From Spirochaetota bacterium (GTDB taxonomy: Bacteria > Spirochaetota > Spirochaetia > Sphaerochaetales > Sphaerochaetaceae): 23,447 bases of DNA. Below the pieces are notes generated by a model, which did no database searches, was not told the DNA's origin, and saw only the letters and a list, made by a program, of their open reading frames with translations. The translations under genes were made by a program, and so were the position numbers. The stretch lies in contig JAEXDQ010000041.1 in NCBI GenBank assembly GCA_023401595.1, forward strand, positions 1-23,447. The letters run 5' to 3'. This document shows, in pieces, positions 1 through 7,293 of the stretch; within the stretch, counting starts at the first letter, position 1, and every line of letters starts with the position of its first letter.

Positions 1-1
1 G

Positions 2-121
2 ATCAAGACCCTGAGAAGAAAAGCTTATGGTTTCAGAGATACTGAATACTTCTTCTTGAAAATCAAATTTGAGAGCTTAAAGCCGAGATTGCGTTACCTA
101 TCCCCCAAATTTCTGAGTTGA
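2..121 (+). CDS. Partial transposase, C-terminal tail (probable ISL3 family)
   Basis: The reading frame is open from the left edge and ends at TGA 119-121, giving about 39 residues that begin IKTLRRKAYGFRDTEYFFLK. The pattern IK-x-[LI]-[KR]-R-x-[AS]-[YF]-G-F-R-[ND], followed by an aromatic residue and then a Lys/Ile-rich stretch, is typical of the extreme C-terminus of ISL3-type DDE transposases. The catalytic part lies outside the window, so family and completeness cannot be confirmed. If correct, an insertion sequence ends within roughly the next 60 bases, beside the initiator tRNA gene. No clear terminal inverted repeat can be assigned because the left end is not visible. Confidence 0.5.
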   Translation: MKTLRRKAYGFRDTEYFFLKIKFESLKPRLRYLSPKFLS

Positions 122-126
122 ACCAT

Positions 127-173
127 AAAAAAGGCAACCCGCCCTGTAGCCATTGCTACCACAACGAGTTGCC
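127..173 (-). terminator. Intrinsic terminator-like hairpin downstream of tRNA-fMet
   Basis: Read on the minus strand, GGCAAC (173-168) pairs with GTTGCC (138-133), with an inner stem GTAGC/GCTAC, and a run of six T follows at 132-127. This is a classical rho-independent terminator layout and would end the minus-strand tRNA transcript. It also lies just past the transposase stop, so part of it could belong to the end of the insertion sequence. Confidence 0.6.
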
Positions 174-257
174 AACAAACAATTGGATGATAAGGGAATC
201 GCCGTCTCACTGGAATACCTTTGCATTCTCAATGATCCATTCATCATGCCAGTTTTT

Positions 258-330
258 TAGCAGGGGTAGGACTCGGACCTACGACCTCCGGGTTATGAGC
301 CCGACGAGCTGCCAACTGCTCTACCCTGCG
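258..330 (-). tRNA. Initiator tRNA-fMet (anticodon CAT)
   Basis: Reading down from 330, a full cloverleaf is visible: acceptor CGCAGGG with CCCTGCT, D arm GAGC/GCTC, anticodon stem TCGGG/CCCGG with loop CTCATAA (CAT at 297-295), a five-base variable loop, and T stem GTAGG/CCTAC. The three consecutive G:C pairs in the anticodon stem and the unpaired 1:72 position (C opposite U) are hallmarks of bacterial initiator tRNA. CCA is not encoded; the 3' flank is A-rich. The T loop reads TCCGAGT, with C where position 55 is almost always T (pseudouridine in the RNA). Confidence 0.93.
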
Positions 331-345
331 TCGAATTGCTCAACT

Positions 346-374
346 AGAGTAATGGAGATATGGAATATTGTCAA
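346..374 (-). promoter_or_regulatory. Promoter of tRNA-fMet
   Basis: On the minus strand a perfect -35 box TTGACA (374-369) is separated by exactly 17 bases from TACTCT (351-346), a weaker -10 box. The predicted start is about 8 bases upstream of the mature tRNA 5' end at 330, which is sensible for a stable-RNA promoter. Confidence 0.7.
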
Positions 375-505
375 CCATAAAAAATAAAAAAATGAAACAA
401 AATGCAACATTATCAGTAATAATATACAGGATAATCAATTATCAATGTAAAAATTTTTTTGTTTATCCGAAGGGCTTCTCTCGTAGAATTAAAATAAAAC
501 AAGAG

Positions 506-534
506 TTGCAGGATTGCTGGAAAACCCATACAAT
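506..534 (+). promoter_or_regulatory. Promoter of the NSS transporter gene
   Basis: TTGCAG (506-511) and TACAAT (529-534) are separated by 17 bases. The boxes lie 53 bases upstream of the ATG at 587, leaving a leader of about 45 nt. The upstream region 375-500 is very AT-rich, which could act as an UP-like element, and holds no gene. Confidence 0.65.
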
Positions 535-586
535 ATGTTCTTGTCGTCCTTGCCTAGGACATAAACACAGCATTTGGAGAATTCAC

Positions 587-1957
587 ATGGCAGCCTCTCA
601 TAGTACACACCCGCGGAGCAATTTCACGGGAAGGATTGGTTTTGTTCTAGCGACGGCGGGATCCGCCGTAGGACTCGGAAACATCTGGAGATTCCCATAT
701 CTCGCCGCAAAGTACGGCGGCGGCATATTTCTGCTGGTGTATATCCTGCTGGTCGTCTCCTTCGGCTTCGCTTTGGTGCTTACAGAGACTGCCCTCGGCC
801 GCAAGACAGGCAAAAGCGCCATCGAGGCGTTTGACGTGCTTTCCCACAAATGGAGAGGCATAGGGTGGCTCCATTCCATCGTTCCGGTACTGATTCTCCC
901 CTACTATTCAGTCATAGGGGGATGGGTGACGAAATACCTCGTCGAATTCATTCTGGGCCACGGTGCGCAGACCGCCGCTGGGGATTACTTCGCGAACTAC
1001 ATTAGTCAGCCGGCGGCGCCGGTCCTCTGGTTCCTTGTATTCTTCGGCGCGACGTACATCGTCATCATGTGCGGTGTCGAGAAGGGAATTGAAAAGGTCA
1101 GCAAGGTCCTCATGCCGCTTCTTGTGATTCTTTCCATCGGTATCGCGGCGTATTCAGTCACCCGTCCAGGAGCGATGGCCGGGGTCAAATACTACCTATT
1201 GCCGGATTTCTCCAAATTCTCCCCCAACACCCTGCTCGCGGCGATGGGTCAGATGTTCTATTCGCTGTCCCTGTCCATGGGCATATTGATCACCTACGGT
1301 TCCTATATGCGCAAGGATATCCCGCTCGACTCATCCGTCAGACAGGTCGAGCTTTTCGATACGGGGATCGCTGTCGTCGCAGGGTTGATGATTATCCCCG
1401 CGGTGTTCGCCTACTCCGGAGGCGACCAGTCGGCGCTTCAGGCCGGACCTTCGCTCATGTTCATCACCTTGCCCAAGGTATTCGACAGCATGGGAATCGG
1501 GACCGCGGTCGGCATCGCGTTCTTCCTGCTCGTCCTGTTCGCCGCGCTCACCTCCTCCATTTCGTTGATGGAGGCCGTCGTGTCGATAGTGAACGACAAG
1601 ACGTCCTGGGGCCGGGAGAAAAGCTGCGCCATTACCGCGGTAGTGACCATCCTGTTGGGAATTCCATCGTCACTGGGCTTCGGACTTTGGTCAGGCGTCA
1701 CTCCGTTGGGAATGTCGATCCTGGATTTCTTCGATTTCATCACCAACTCCGTCCTCATGCCGATCGCCGCGCTAGGAACCTGCTTTTTTGTCGCGAAGGT
1801 CATCGGGGTGAAGACGATCATAGACGAAGTGAAGATATCTTCGCCGTTCAAGCAGGAGAAGGCGTTCACCGTCTGCATCAAGTATCTGGCGCCGGTATGC
1901 ATTATCGCGATCCTAGTCAGCTCGGTGCTGCAATCCCTCGGCGTGATCACCCTCTAG
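587..1957 (+). CDS. Sodium-dependent amino-acid transporter, NSS (SNF) family
   Basis: This 456-residue integral membrane protein belongs to the neurotransmitter:sodium symporter family, whose bacterial members import amino acids using the sodium gradient. The family signature is clear at residues 25-38 (GSAVGLGNIWRFPY), the unwound part of helix 1 that binds Na+ and substrate in LeuT-fold proteins. Hydrophobic segments follow through to the C-terminus, and the length fits the 11- to 12-helix bacterial type (LeuT, MhsT, TnaT). The frame is open back to 368, but the ATG at 587 is chosen because GGAGA (576-580) sits 6 bases upstream and the fold begins right after it. A promoter is visible at 506-534. 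Substrate cannot be read from sequence; tryptophan or branched-chain amino acids are common in this family. Confidence 0.9.
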   Translation: MAASHSTHPRSNFTGRIGFVLATAGSAVGLGNIWRFPYLAAKYGGGIFLLVYILLVVSFGFALVLTETALGRKTGKSAIEAFDVLSHKWRGIGWLHSIVPVLILPYYSVIGGWVTKYLVEFILGHGAQTAAGDYFANYISQPAAPVLWFLVFFGATYIVIMCGVEKGIEKVSKVLMPLLVILSIGIAAYSVTRPGAMAGVKYYLLPDFSKFSPNTLLAAMGQMFYSLSLSMGILITYGSYMRKDIPLDSSVRQVELFDTGIAVVAGLMIIPAVFAYSGGDQSALQAGPSLMFITLPKVFDSMGIGTAVGIAFFLLVLFAALTSSISLMEAVVSIVNDKTSWGREKSCAITAVVTILLGIPSSLGFGLWSGVTPLGMSILDFFDFITNSVLMPIAALGTCFFVAKVIGVKTIIDEVKISSPFKQEKAFTVCIKYLAPVCIIAILVSSVLQSLGVITL

Positions 1958-2085
1958 GAACACATCCGAAAACAACCGGTATCGCGGAACGTCCGGCAGC
2001 AAGGACAAGGACAAGCAGACGGAAAGATACGCATGATGAGGGCCCCGCGGCTCTGGTCCAATACGAATCCGACGCCCCGGAACTC

Positions 2086-2113
2086 TTGCAATTAATCTCA
2101 ACAATGCCATAAT
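2086..2113 (+). promoter_or_regulatory. Promoter of the trkA-trkH operon
   Basis: TTGCAA (2086-2091), a 16-base spacer and CATAAT (2108-2113) form a good sigma70-type promoter. It would give a leader of about 80 nt before trkA, including the hairpin at 2135-2158. Confidence 0.55.
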
Positions 2114-2134
2114 GGGGTATTGGTTCAGACGAAT

Positions 2135-2158
2135 CGGTTCGTCGTAGCGACGGAACCG
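2135..2158 (+). promoter_or_regulatory. Leader hairpin upstream of trkA
   Basis: CGGTTC-GTCG (2135-2144) pairs with CGAC (2148-2151) and GAACCG (2153-2158), with one bulged G and a three-base loop TAG. It lies in the transcribed leader about 40 bases before the start codon and is not followed by a T run, so it is not an obvious terminator. It may stabilise the mRNA or mediate control; its function is unknown. Confidence 0.4.
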
Positions 2159-2199
2159 GTACTGAAGATGAGAAGGTCCCACGAAGGCCAGGGGTGGAC

Positions 2200-3549
2200 A
2201 TGAAAGTAGTGATTCTAGGTGCGGGGCGTCGCGGATTCCGGCTTGCGAGACATCTGATAGAGGAACAGCGCGACGTCGTCATCATTGACAGCGATCTTGA
2301 GAGGACGAACGCCGCGGTGGCGCGGCTCGACTGCATGGCGGTAACAGGAAGCGGGACGAACCTCGAAATACTCAGGGAGGCGGGCTGCGATACGGCGGAC
2401 GCTTTCATAGCAGTCACGGACAGCGATGAGATCAACCTGGTCTCCTGCGGCATCGTCTCAAGCGAATTCCATGTCAAGAATACCGTGGCAGCGATCAGGA
2501 ATTTGAGCTATACCGGCACTAACGGCCTGAGCAACTCGTTGCTCGGCATCAACTATATTGTAAATCCCGAAGCCGAGGCGGCGCAGTCGATCTACAACAT
2601 CGTGGAGCGGGGCATCTATAGCGACGTCATCACATTCCAGAACACGGGGCTGATCCTATACAATATATTCGTCACCAAGAATTCAAAATTCGCAAACATG
2701 AACGTCATGTCGGTTAGGAACGCAATCAAGGCCAATTTCGTCATAGCCGCCATCAACAGGGCCGACGGGGCGATCGTCCCGTCGGGACATACGATGATTC
2801 AGCCGGGAGACACGCTTTCTCTGGTCGCGGATGATACGGATGTCGCGAAAGTTCTCCAAGCGATCGGGAAACGGCGGAGCAAACCCAAGAAGATCGTTCT
2901 TGTAGGGGGGAGCAAAATCACGCACTTCCTGTTGGGTTTCTTCAGCAGCGGGGCACGGGAGGATATCGTCCTGGTGGACCAAAAGCCGGAAGTCTGTACG
3001 CAGTTCGCCACCATGTATCCGGAGATACTCGTCATCAAGGCCGACATCACCGACGAAAGCATACTGGAAGAAGAGCATCTCATAGACTACGACCTGCTCA
3101 TCTCCCTGACGGACAACGATGAACTGAACATCATCACGGCGAGCTACGCCAAGAGATCCGGTATCGCTCGTTCCATGGCGCTGATCAAATACAACAACAA
3201 CTATATACGCTTGGCGAGCCATCTGGACATCGATTCTGTGATATCCACGACGGAGGCCACCGTCGATTCCCTGCTCCGGTACCTGAGAGGCAAGAATGTC
3301 TCCAGCATCCATTCCCTGTTCGACGGCCGGCTGGAGGTCTATGAATTCAAAATCCTCGAAACCTCCAGAATCTGCGGCAAGAAGCTGAGCGAGGTCAACA
3401 TGCGCAACCGGGCGATTATCGCGGGCATCACGGATACTTCGGGGAAAAACATCATTCCCAGCGGCAACTACAGGCTGAATACGGGTGATATCGTCCTTGT
3501 CACCGTAAACAGGGAATCGATCGATTTCGTGCAGACAATGTTCAACTAG
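2200..3549 (+). CDS. trkA: Trk potassium uptake regulatory subunit TrkA
   Basis: The 449-residue cytoplasmic protein is the NAD(H)/nucleotide-binding gating subunit of the Trk/Ktr potassium channel-transporter. It is a full-length duplicated form (E. coli TrkA is about 458 residues). The first RCK_N domain begins MKVVILGAGRRG with the dinucleotide loop at residues 7-12 and an acidic strand end at D30. The first RCK_C follows to about residue 220. The second RCK_N begins near residue 230 with the degenerate loop VGGSK (235-239), then a second RCK_C. ATG 2200 is preferred over the in-frame GTG 2194 because AGGGG (2190-2194) is spaced 5 bases from it. The stop is 6 bases before trkH, so the two genes form an operon and the proteins a complex at the inner membrane. 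Confidence 0.95.
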   Translation: MKVVILGAGRRGFRLARHLIEEQRDVVIIDSDLERTNAAVARLDCMAVTGSGTNLEILREAGCDTADAFIAVTDSDEINLVSCGIVSSEFHVKNTVAAIRNLSYTGTNGLSNSLLGINYIVNPEAEAAQSIYNIVERGIYSDVITFQNTGLILYNIFVTKNSKFANMNVMSVRNAIKANFVIAAINRADGAIVPSGHTMIQPGDTLSLVADDTDVAKVLQAIGKRRSKPKKIVLVGGSKITHFLLGFFSSGAREDIVLVDQKPEVCTQFATMYPEILVIKADITDESILEEEHLIDYDLLISLTDNDELNIITASYAKRSGIARSMALIKYNNNYIRLASHLDIDSVISTTEATVDSLLRYLRGKNVSSIHSLFDGRLEVYEFKILETSRICGKKLSEVNMRNRAIIAGITDTSGKNIIPSGNYRLNTGDIVLVTVNRESIDFVQTMFN

Positions 3550-3555
3550 GGTACG

Positions 3556-5013
3556 ATGATGAACTGGAAGCAAGATCTTCGACTATTGGCATATATCCAG
3601 CTGTTCGTAGCGGCGCTCATGGCTATTCCCATGGGGATAGCGGCGGTACGGCAGGAGACCGATTCCTTCGCGGCGTTCTTGTTCACCATCATGCTGGTAT
3701 GGTTGCTTTCCCTGGTGACGCTCGCATATGTCCACAAGAACAAGAATACGAAGCTTGGAGCGAAGGACGGGTATCTGTTCGTCACGCTGGCATGGGTCGT
3801 CGCTACTGCGTTCGGGGCTTTGCCGTTATGGATGTCAGGAGCCTACGAGACATATTCCGGAGCGTATTTCGAGATCATGAGCGGCTTCACCACGACCGGA
3901 GCGACAGTCCTGCCTGAAATTGAAAGTCGTCCGTCCAGCATCCTGTTCTGGAGAAGCGCTACGAACTGGCTGGGGGGGATGGGCATCGTGGTCCTGTTCG
4001 TCGCGCTCCTTCCGGCGCTCGGACCGGGAGGAACCAAGCTTGTCGGCGCGGAATCCGTCGGTCCTACGAAAGACAAGCTGACGCCGAAGATCCGCAATAC
4101 GGCGATGTTCCTCTGGCTCATCTATCTCGCCTTCTCGCTGCTTGAAGTGATATTCCTGCTGGGCGGCGGGCTTTCCTTGTATGATGCCGTCACGGTGACG
4201 TTCTCCACCATGTCGGCGGCGGGCTTCTGCGTCAAGAACTCCAGCATAGGGACGTTCGCGAACGCCTATGTCGATGTAGTGGTCACCGTCTTCATGTTGA
4301 TTGCGGGAGCGAATTTCGCCCTGTACTACAAACTCTGTACCCGCAAGGTCAAACAGGTATGGAAGGACGGGGAGCTTCGGGCATATATCGGGGTCTGGGG
4401 AGCAGTCACCCTCGCCAGCGCCGTCTGCCTGTTTCTGAATGGTACCTACAGAGGGTTCGGGACCTCGCTCAGGTACTCGGCGTTCCAGACAGCTTCGATT
4501 CTCACGACAACGGGCTTCGCCACCGCGGACTATTTGCTGTGGCCGTCCTTCGCTCAGATGCTGTTGTTCCTGCTGTTTTTCGTCGGCGGATGCGCGGGAT
4601 CCGCGGGCGGCGGCATCAAAGTTATCAGGATCACCACCATGTTCAAGCTGGCGAAGGCCCACATCAAGCAAAAAATACATCCTAACGGAGTATTCCCCAT
4701 ACGGGTCGGACAGGATATGGTCAGAAATGATACGGTCCTGTCCATAGCCGCGTTCGTCAGCGTTTATTTCGCAACCGGCCTCGTTACTGCGGTATTGCTG
4801 TCGCTCACCGGTACGGACTTTGCGACATCGCTGTCAACCTCATTTTTGTGCCTAGGCAATATCGGCATCGGGTTCGGTGCGGTAGGGCCAACCGGAAACT
4901 TCGGCTTTTTCCCCGCTTGGGCGAAATGGCTGCTGTCCTTCGTCATGCTTGTAGGACGACTTGAGCTGTTCACCGTCTATGCGTTGCTGACGAAATCCTT
5001 CTGGAAAAGGTAG
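3556..5013 (+). CDS. trkH: Trk potassium uptake system membrane subunit TrkH
   Basis: This 485-residue polytopic protein forms the potassium-conducting pore partnered by TrkA. Its length matches TrkH/TrkG (about 483). The four pore-loop filter segments can be seen in order: SGFTTTGATVL (about residue 112), STMSAAGF (about 218), ILTTTGFATAD (about 315) and LGNIGIGFG (about 433). Each carries the central Gly that coordinates K+. Adjacent ATGs at 3556 and 3559 are both possible starts. The ribosome-binding sequence TAGGG overlaps the trkA stop region, implying translational coupling. The C-terminal FVMLVGRLELFTVYALL is the family's typical last helix. Confidence 0.95.
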   Translation: MMNWKQDLRLLAYIQLFVAALMAIPMGIAAVRQETDSFAAFLFTIMLVWLLSLVTLAYVHKNKNTKLGAKDGYLFVTLAWVVATAFGALPLWMSGAYETYSGAYFEIMSGFTTTGATVLPEIESRPSSILFWRSATNWLGGMGIVVLFVALLPALGPGGTKLVGAESVGPTKDKLTPKIRNTAMFLWLIYLAFSLLEVIFLLGGGLSLYDAVTVTFSTMSAAGFCVKNSSIGTFANAYVDVVVTVFMLIAGANFALYYKLCTRKVKQVWKDGELRAYIGVWGAVTLASAVCLFLNGTYRGFGTSLRYSAFQTASILTTTGFATADYLLWPSFAQMLLFLLFFVGGCAGSAGGGIKVIRITTMFKLAKAHIKQKIHPNGVFPIRVGQDMVRNDTVLSIAAFVSVYFATGLVTAVLLSLTGTDFATSLSTSFLCLGNIGIGFGAVGPTGNFGFFPAWAKWLLSFVMLVGRLELFTVYALLTKSFWKR

Positions 5014-5021
5014 GCGACCGT

Positions 5022-5049
5022 TTCCGTGGAACGCGAGGGGCTCACGGAA
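5022..5049 (+). terminator. Hairpin after trkH, possible terminator
   Basis: TTCCGTG (5022-5028) and CACGGAA (5043-5049) form a 7-bp stem 8 bases past the trkH stop codon. No T run follows, so termination here is only inferred from position. Confidence 0.3.
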
Positions 5050-5116
5050 CACATGGACGACCTGGTATCTGGCGAGCCTTTGCATTTTCCAGCGACAGCC
5101 TCGGAGGTCAACCTCC

Positions 5117-5157
5117 CCACCCTCTCTGAAAAAAACTTGAAGGACGGGAGAGGGTGG
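5117..5157. promoter_or_regulatory. 10-bp inverted repeat overlapping the gntP promoter
   Basis: CCACCCTCTC (5117-5126) and GAGAGGGTGG (5148-5157) are perfect inverted repeats flanking the -35 box (5137-5142). A second inverted repeat, GGAGGT/ACCTCC (5103-5116), lies just upstream. The placement around a promoter suggests a regulator-binding site or looped operator. A transcribed role is less likely because the left arm precedes the transcription start. Confidence 0.4.
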
Positions 5158-5165
5158 ATTACAAT
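5137..5165 (+). promoter_or_regulatory. Promoter of the gntP-type permease gene
   Basis: TTGAAG (5137-5142), a 17-base spacer and TACAAT (5160-5165) form a convincing sigma70-type promoter. The start codon is 337 bases further on, so the transcript has an unusually long leader containing the hairpins and tandem repeats at 5213-5490. Confidence 0.65.
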
Positions 5166-5212
5166 AACGGACGCGAGCTGCGCGCCGAAAGGATGCGAGA
5201 ACATCGGGGACT

Positions 5213-5305
5213 CTTCCTGCACAGGGCAGCGAAGCGCGGCCATGCAGGAAGGGCGTTGCAGGTTGGTTCTATCCTGAGTAACGTTTCCGCAGGAGAAAAA
5301 CCAAC
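5213..5305 (+). promoter_or_regulatory. Structured first half of the gntP leader (two hairpins)
   Basis: Two stems can be drawn by eye. CTTCCTGCA (5213-5221) pairs perfectly with TGCAGGAAG (5243-5251). GTTGGTT (5262-5268) pairs with AACCAAC (5299-5305), enclosing TCCTG (5272-5276) with CAGGA (5290-5294). They lie between the promoter and the tandem G repeats. No convincing open reading frame with a start signal occupies this stretch, so it is probably an untranslated structured leader. Confidence 0.45.
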
Positions 5306-5309
5306 AGGC

Positions 5310-5385
5310 AAGGCCGGCGAACTGGGACAGTACCTAGGTACGGCCCTGGGAGCCGGACAAAGTATATCCCGTTTTATCCGAGAAG
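5310..5385 (+). repeat. Tandem leader repeat G1 (76 nt) with ACAGUAC hairpin
   Basis: This is the first of two 76-nt copies differing at five positions. An outer stem CCGGC (5314-5318) with GCCGG (5352-5356) encloses a hairpin. In order, the hairpin has GGG (5324-5326), ACA, GTAC (5330-5333), loop CTAG, GTAC (5338-5341), GG, CCC (5344-5346). The same ACA/GG internal loop and GUAC stem occur in the glycerate-kinase leader. The distal part ends in a TATCCCG and TTTATCCGAG segment also kept in copy 2. Confidence 0.75.
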
Positions 5386-5414
5386 TTTGGCCGAAGGAGA
5401 AAGCGGGAGAGCCG

Positions 5415-5490
5415 AAGGCCGGCGAGCTGGGACAGTACCCAGGTACGGCCCTGAGAGCCGGACAAAGTATATCCCGCTTTATCCGAGGAG
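5415..5490 (+). repeat. Tandem leader repeat G2 (76 nt) with ACAGUAC hairpin
   Basis: This second copy starts exactly 105 bases after the first. All five differences from copy 1 (one each at the residue before the CTGGG, in the tetraloop, after the CCC arm, and two in the tail) lie outside the predicted stems. The loop is CCAG instead of CTAG. The copy runs directly into the Shine-Dalgarno region (GAGGAGGGAGG, 5485-5495) of the permease gene, which is where an RNA element could influence translation. Confidence 0.75.
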
Positions 5491-5501
5491 GGAGGAAAAG
5501 A

Positions 5502-6878
5502 ATGACAGGTATAGGACTGATCATCACCTTCGTGATCGCCATCGCGGTCATGATCATCGCAATCTCAAAATGCAAAGTGCATCCGTTCCTCGCCATCATG
5601 GGTATCTCGCTCATACTGGCTGTCATAGTCGGGATTCCATTGAAGGATATCCCGGGAACGATCGGCGCCGGTTTCAGCGGAACCTTTTCAAGCATAGGTA
5701 TCGTCATCATCCTTGGGGCTTTGATCGGAACGATCCTCGAAAAAACGGGGGCCGCGCTGAAGCTCGCCGAGATGGTCGTCAGGATAGTAGGGAAGAGGCA
5801 TCCTGAACTGGCGATGGAAATCATGGGCTGGGTGGTATCGATCCCTGTATTCTGCGACAGTGGATTTGTCATCCTTGACCCGATCAGAAAGGCGTTGCAA
5901 CAGAAGACGCGGTATTCCAGCGTGGCAATGACGGTGGCCTTGTCGGCCGGACTTTATATCTCGCATGTATTCATCCCCCCTACGCCGGGCCCGATCGCCG
6001 CGGCGGGGACGCTCGGAGTAGCCGACCATCTGCTATTGGTCATCGGCATGGGCGCCGTAGTATCCATTCCATGTCTGGCCATCGCGTACTTCTTCGCCAA
6101 CTATATCGGCAAGAGGGTGAAGTCAAGCGAGGATCTCTCGGAAATCGGAGGTGGGCCGAACTACGATGAACTGTTGAGAAGCTTCGGAAAATTGCCGAAC
6201 GGTTTCATGTCGCTGGCTCCGATCATCATGCCGATCATCGCGATGGCTCTCGGTTCGATTTCATCAGTCCTGGGCTGGGGCGGGTCCTTCGGGTCGTTCC
6301 TGACTTTCATTGGAACCCCGATCATCGCGCTGACGGTCGGGTTGGTCTTCAGCATCATCCTATTGGTCATGACGCATAAGATGGACGACTTCAATTCCAT
6401 GACGAACGAAACGCTCAAGGTCGTAGGACCTATCCTGTTCGTGACCGCCGCCGGCGGAGTATTGGGCAAAGTGATCGCGAACGCAGGGTTCGTCGGATAC
6501 ATGCAGGAGCATGCGTCGGGGTTGGCTACGGTCGGAATATTCTTCCCGTTCCTGATCGCCGCGATCCTCAAGTCGGCGCAGGGTTCTTCGACGGTCGCAA
6601 TTACGACGACGGCGGGTATCATGGGAGGCATCGCGGAACAGGGTTCCATGATGATGGCGCTCGGACTGACCTCCCCTTTGGCCGGTGTGTTGACCGTCAT
6701 GGCCATAGGAGCCGGGGCGATGACCGTCTCCCATGCGAACGACAGCTATTTCTGGGTCGTCACCAATTTCGGCAATCTGAAGGCTGAGGACGGCTACAAG
6801 ACCCAGACGATGGTCACGTTGCTCATGGGACTTGTCGGCATCATATTCATCTGGCTGATTTCATTGTTCCTGATTTGA
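5502..6878 (+). CDS. GntP-family sugar-acid permease (gluconate/glycerate type)
   Basis: This 458-residue inner-membrane symporter belongs to the gluconate:H+ symporter family (GntP, about 447 residues in E. coli). Family features include the N-terminal hydrophobic block with CKVHPFLAIMG, the segment GWVVSIPVFCDSGFVIL, the loop HVFIPPTPGPIAAA, the late AQGSSTVAI motif and the terminal VSHANDSYFWVV. ATG 5502 is chosen because GGAGG is ideally spaced and the hydrophobic fold starts there; the frame is open back to 5154 but that part is repeat-rich leader. Its neighbour glycerate kinase and the shared leader motif suggest it imports D-glycerate or a sugar acid feeding glycerate, but substrate cannot be assigned from sequence. 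Confidence 0.9.
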   Translation: MTGIGLIITFVIAIAVMIIAISKCKVHPFLAIMGISLILAVIVGIPLKDIPGTIGAGFSGTFSSIGIVIILGALIGTILEKTGAALKLAEMVVRIVGKRHPELAMEIMGWVVSIPVFCDSGFVILDPIRKALQQKTRYSSVAMTVALSAGLYISHVFIPPTPGPIAAAGTLGVADHLLLVIGMGAVVSIPCLAIAYFFANYIGKRVKSSEDLSEIGGGPNYDELLRSFGKLPNGFMSLAPIIMPIIAMALGSISSVLGWGGSFGSFLTFIGTPIIALTVGLVFSIILLVMTHKMDDFNSMTNETLKVVGPILFVTAAGGVLGKVIANAGFVGYMQEHASGLATVGIFFPFLIAAILKSAQGSSTVAITTTAGIMGGIAEQGSMMMALGLTSPLAGVLTVMAIGAGAMTVSHANDSYFWVVTNFGNLKAEDGYKTQTMVTLLMGLVGIIFIWLISLFLI

Positions 6879-6897
6879 ACGTCCCCGTTTCTTCAAA

Positions 6898-6955
6898 GCG
6901 GACAAGGCTCCCCTCCTCTATATAGTTCCCGGACGAGGAGGAGCGAGCTGTCCGC
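6898..6955. repeat. Long imperfect hairpin after the permease gene
   Basis: GCGGACA (6898-6904) pairs with TGTCCGC (6949-6955), then GCTC (6907-6910) with GAGC (6945-6948), and CTCCTC (6913-6918) with a GAGGAG in 6935-6943. It begins 20 bases past the stop codon. No T run follows on either strand, so it may be a transcript end or an mRNA-stabilising structure. Confidence 0.4.
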
Positions 6956-7145
6956 AATCCGGAAGTCAAGAAAAATCCAGCGGACGCTTTCGTTCCGGTT
7001 GTCTACCGTTGTATCCAAGAGAAACATCTTGGGCCAAAACGAGAGCCGCGATGATCCGGATTTGACTTTTCACCGGCAACCTCAGAAAGGGGGCAATTCT
7101 TTATCACTGGGAAACCAGTGCCGTAGGAAGACAAGTCCATTTTTA
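6956..7145. other. Intergenic stretch without a supported gene
   Basis: No frame here has a start signal and recognisable protein. The only clear structure is a perfect 6-bp hairpin with a GAAA tetraloop, CACTGG/CCAGTG at 7105-7120. Together with 6879-6955 and the repeat leader, this makes a 545-base gap between the permease and the kinase. It separates the two genes into two transcripts or leaves room for an unrecognised RNA. Confidence 0.5.
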
Positions 7146-7174
7146 TAGACAATATCCTTGCCGTGCGATAGGAT
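7146..7174 (+). promoter_or_regulatory. Candidate promoter of the glycerate kinase gene
   Basis: TAGACA (7146-7151) and TAGGAT (7169-7174) are separated by 17 bases. Transcription from here would include both K repeat units and give a leader of about 240 nt. The -10 box is only a moderate match. Confidence 0.45.
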
Positions 7175-7200
7175 AACGAAAACATCGTCCTAAACGCCCT

Positions 7201-7293
7201 CGCCTATAGCTTTGCGAAGGCTACGGGGGCGTTGGCCAGGAGACAAGGGGGAGACAGTACGAAAGTACGGCTCCCATGCAGGCGACGACGCCA
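7201..7293 (+). repeat. Tandem leader repeat K1 (93 nt) with ACAGUAC hairpin
   Basis: This is the first of two nearly identical units (three differences in about 94 bases). It contains an initial hairpin AGCTTT/AAGGCT, a 7-bp stem GGCGTTG (7228-7234) with CGACGCC (7286-7292), and inside it the core hairpin. The core runs GGGAG (7249-7253), ACA, GTAC (7257-7260), GAAA tetraloop, GTAC (7265-7268), GG, CTCCC (7271-7275). The ACA/GG internal loop and GUAC stem are the same as in the gntP leader although the surrounding sequence is different. Confidence 0.78.

Noticed and set aside
118..387. 89-codon plus-strand open frame
   Set aside because: It runs antisense through the whole initiator tRNA and its terminator, and the peptide has no recognisable features.
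2683..3573. 296-codon minus-strand open frame
   Set aside because: It is antisense to trkA, rich in Asp/Arg/Gly as expected for a shadow of GC-rich coding, with no start signal.
5154..5501. N-terminal extension of the GntP permease
   Set aside because: The extension is encoded by hairpins and tandem repeats. The strong Shine-Dalgarno and the family start both point to 5502.
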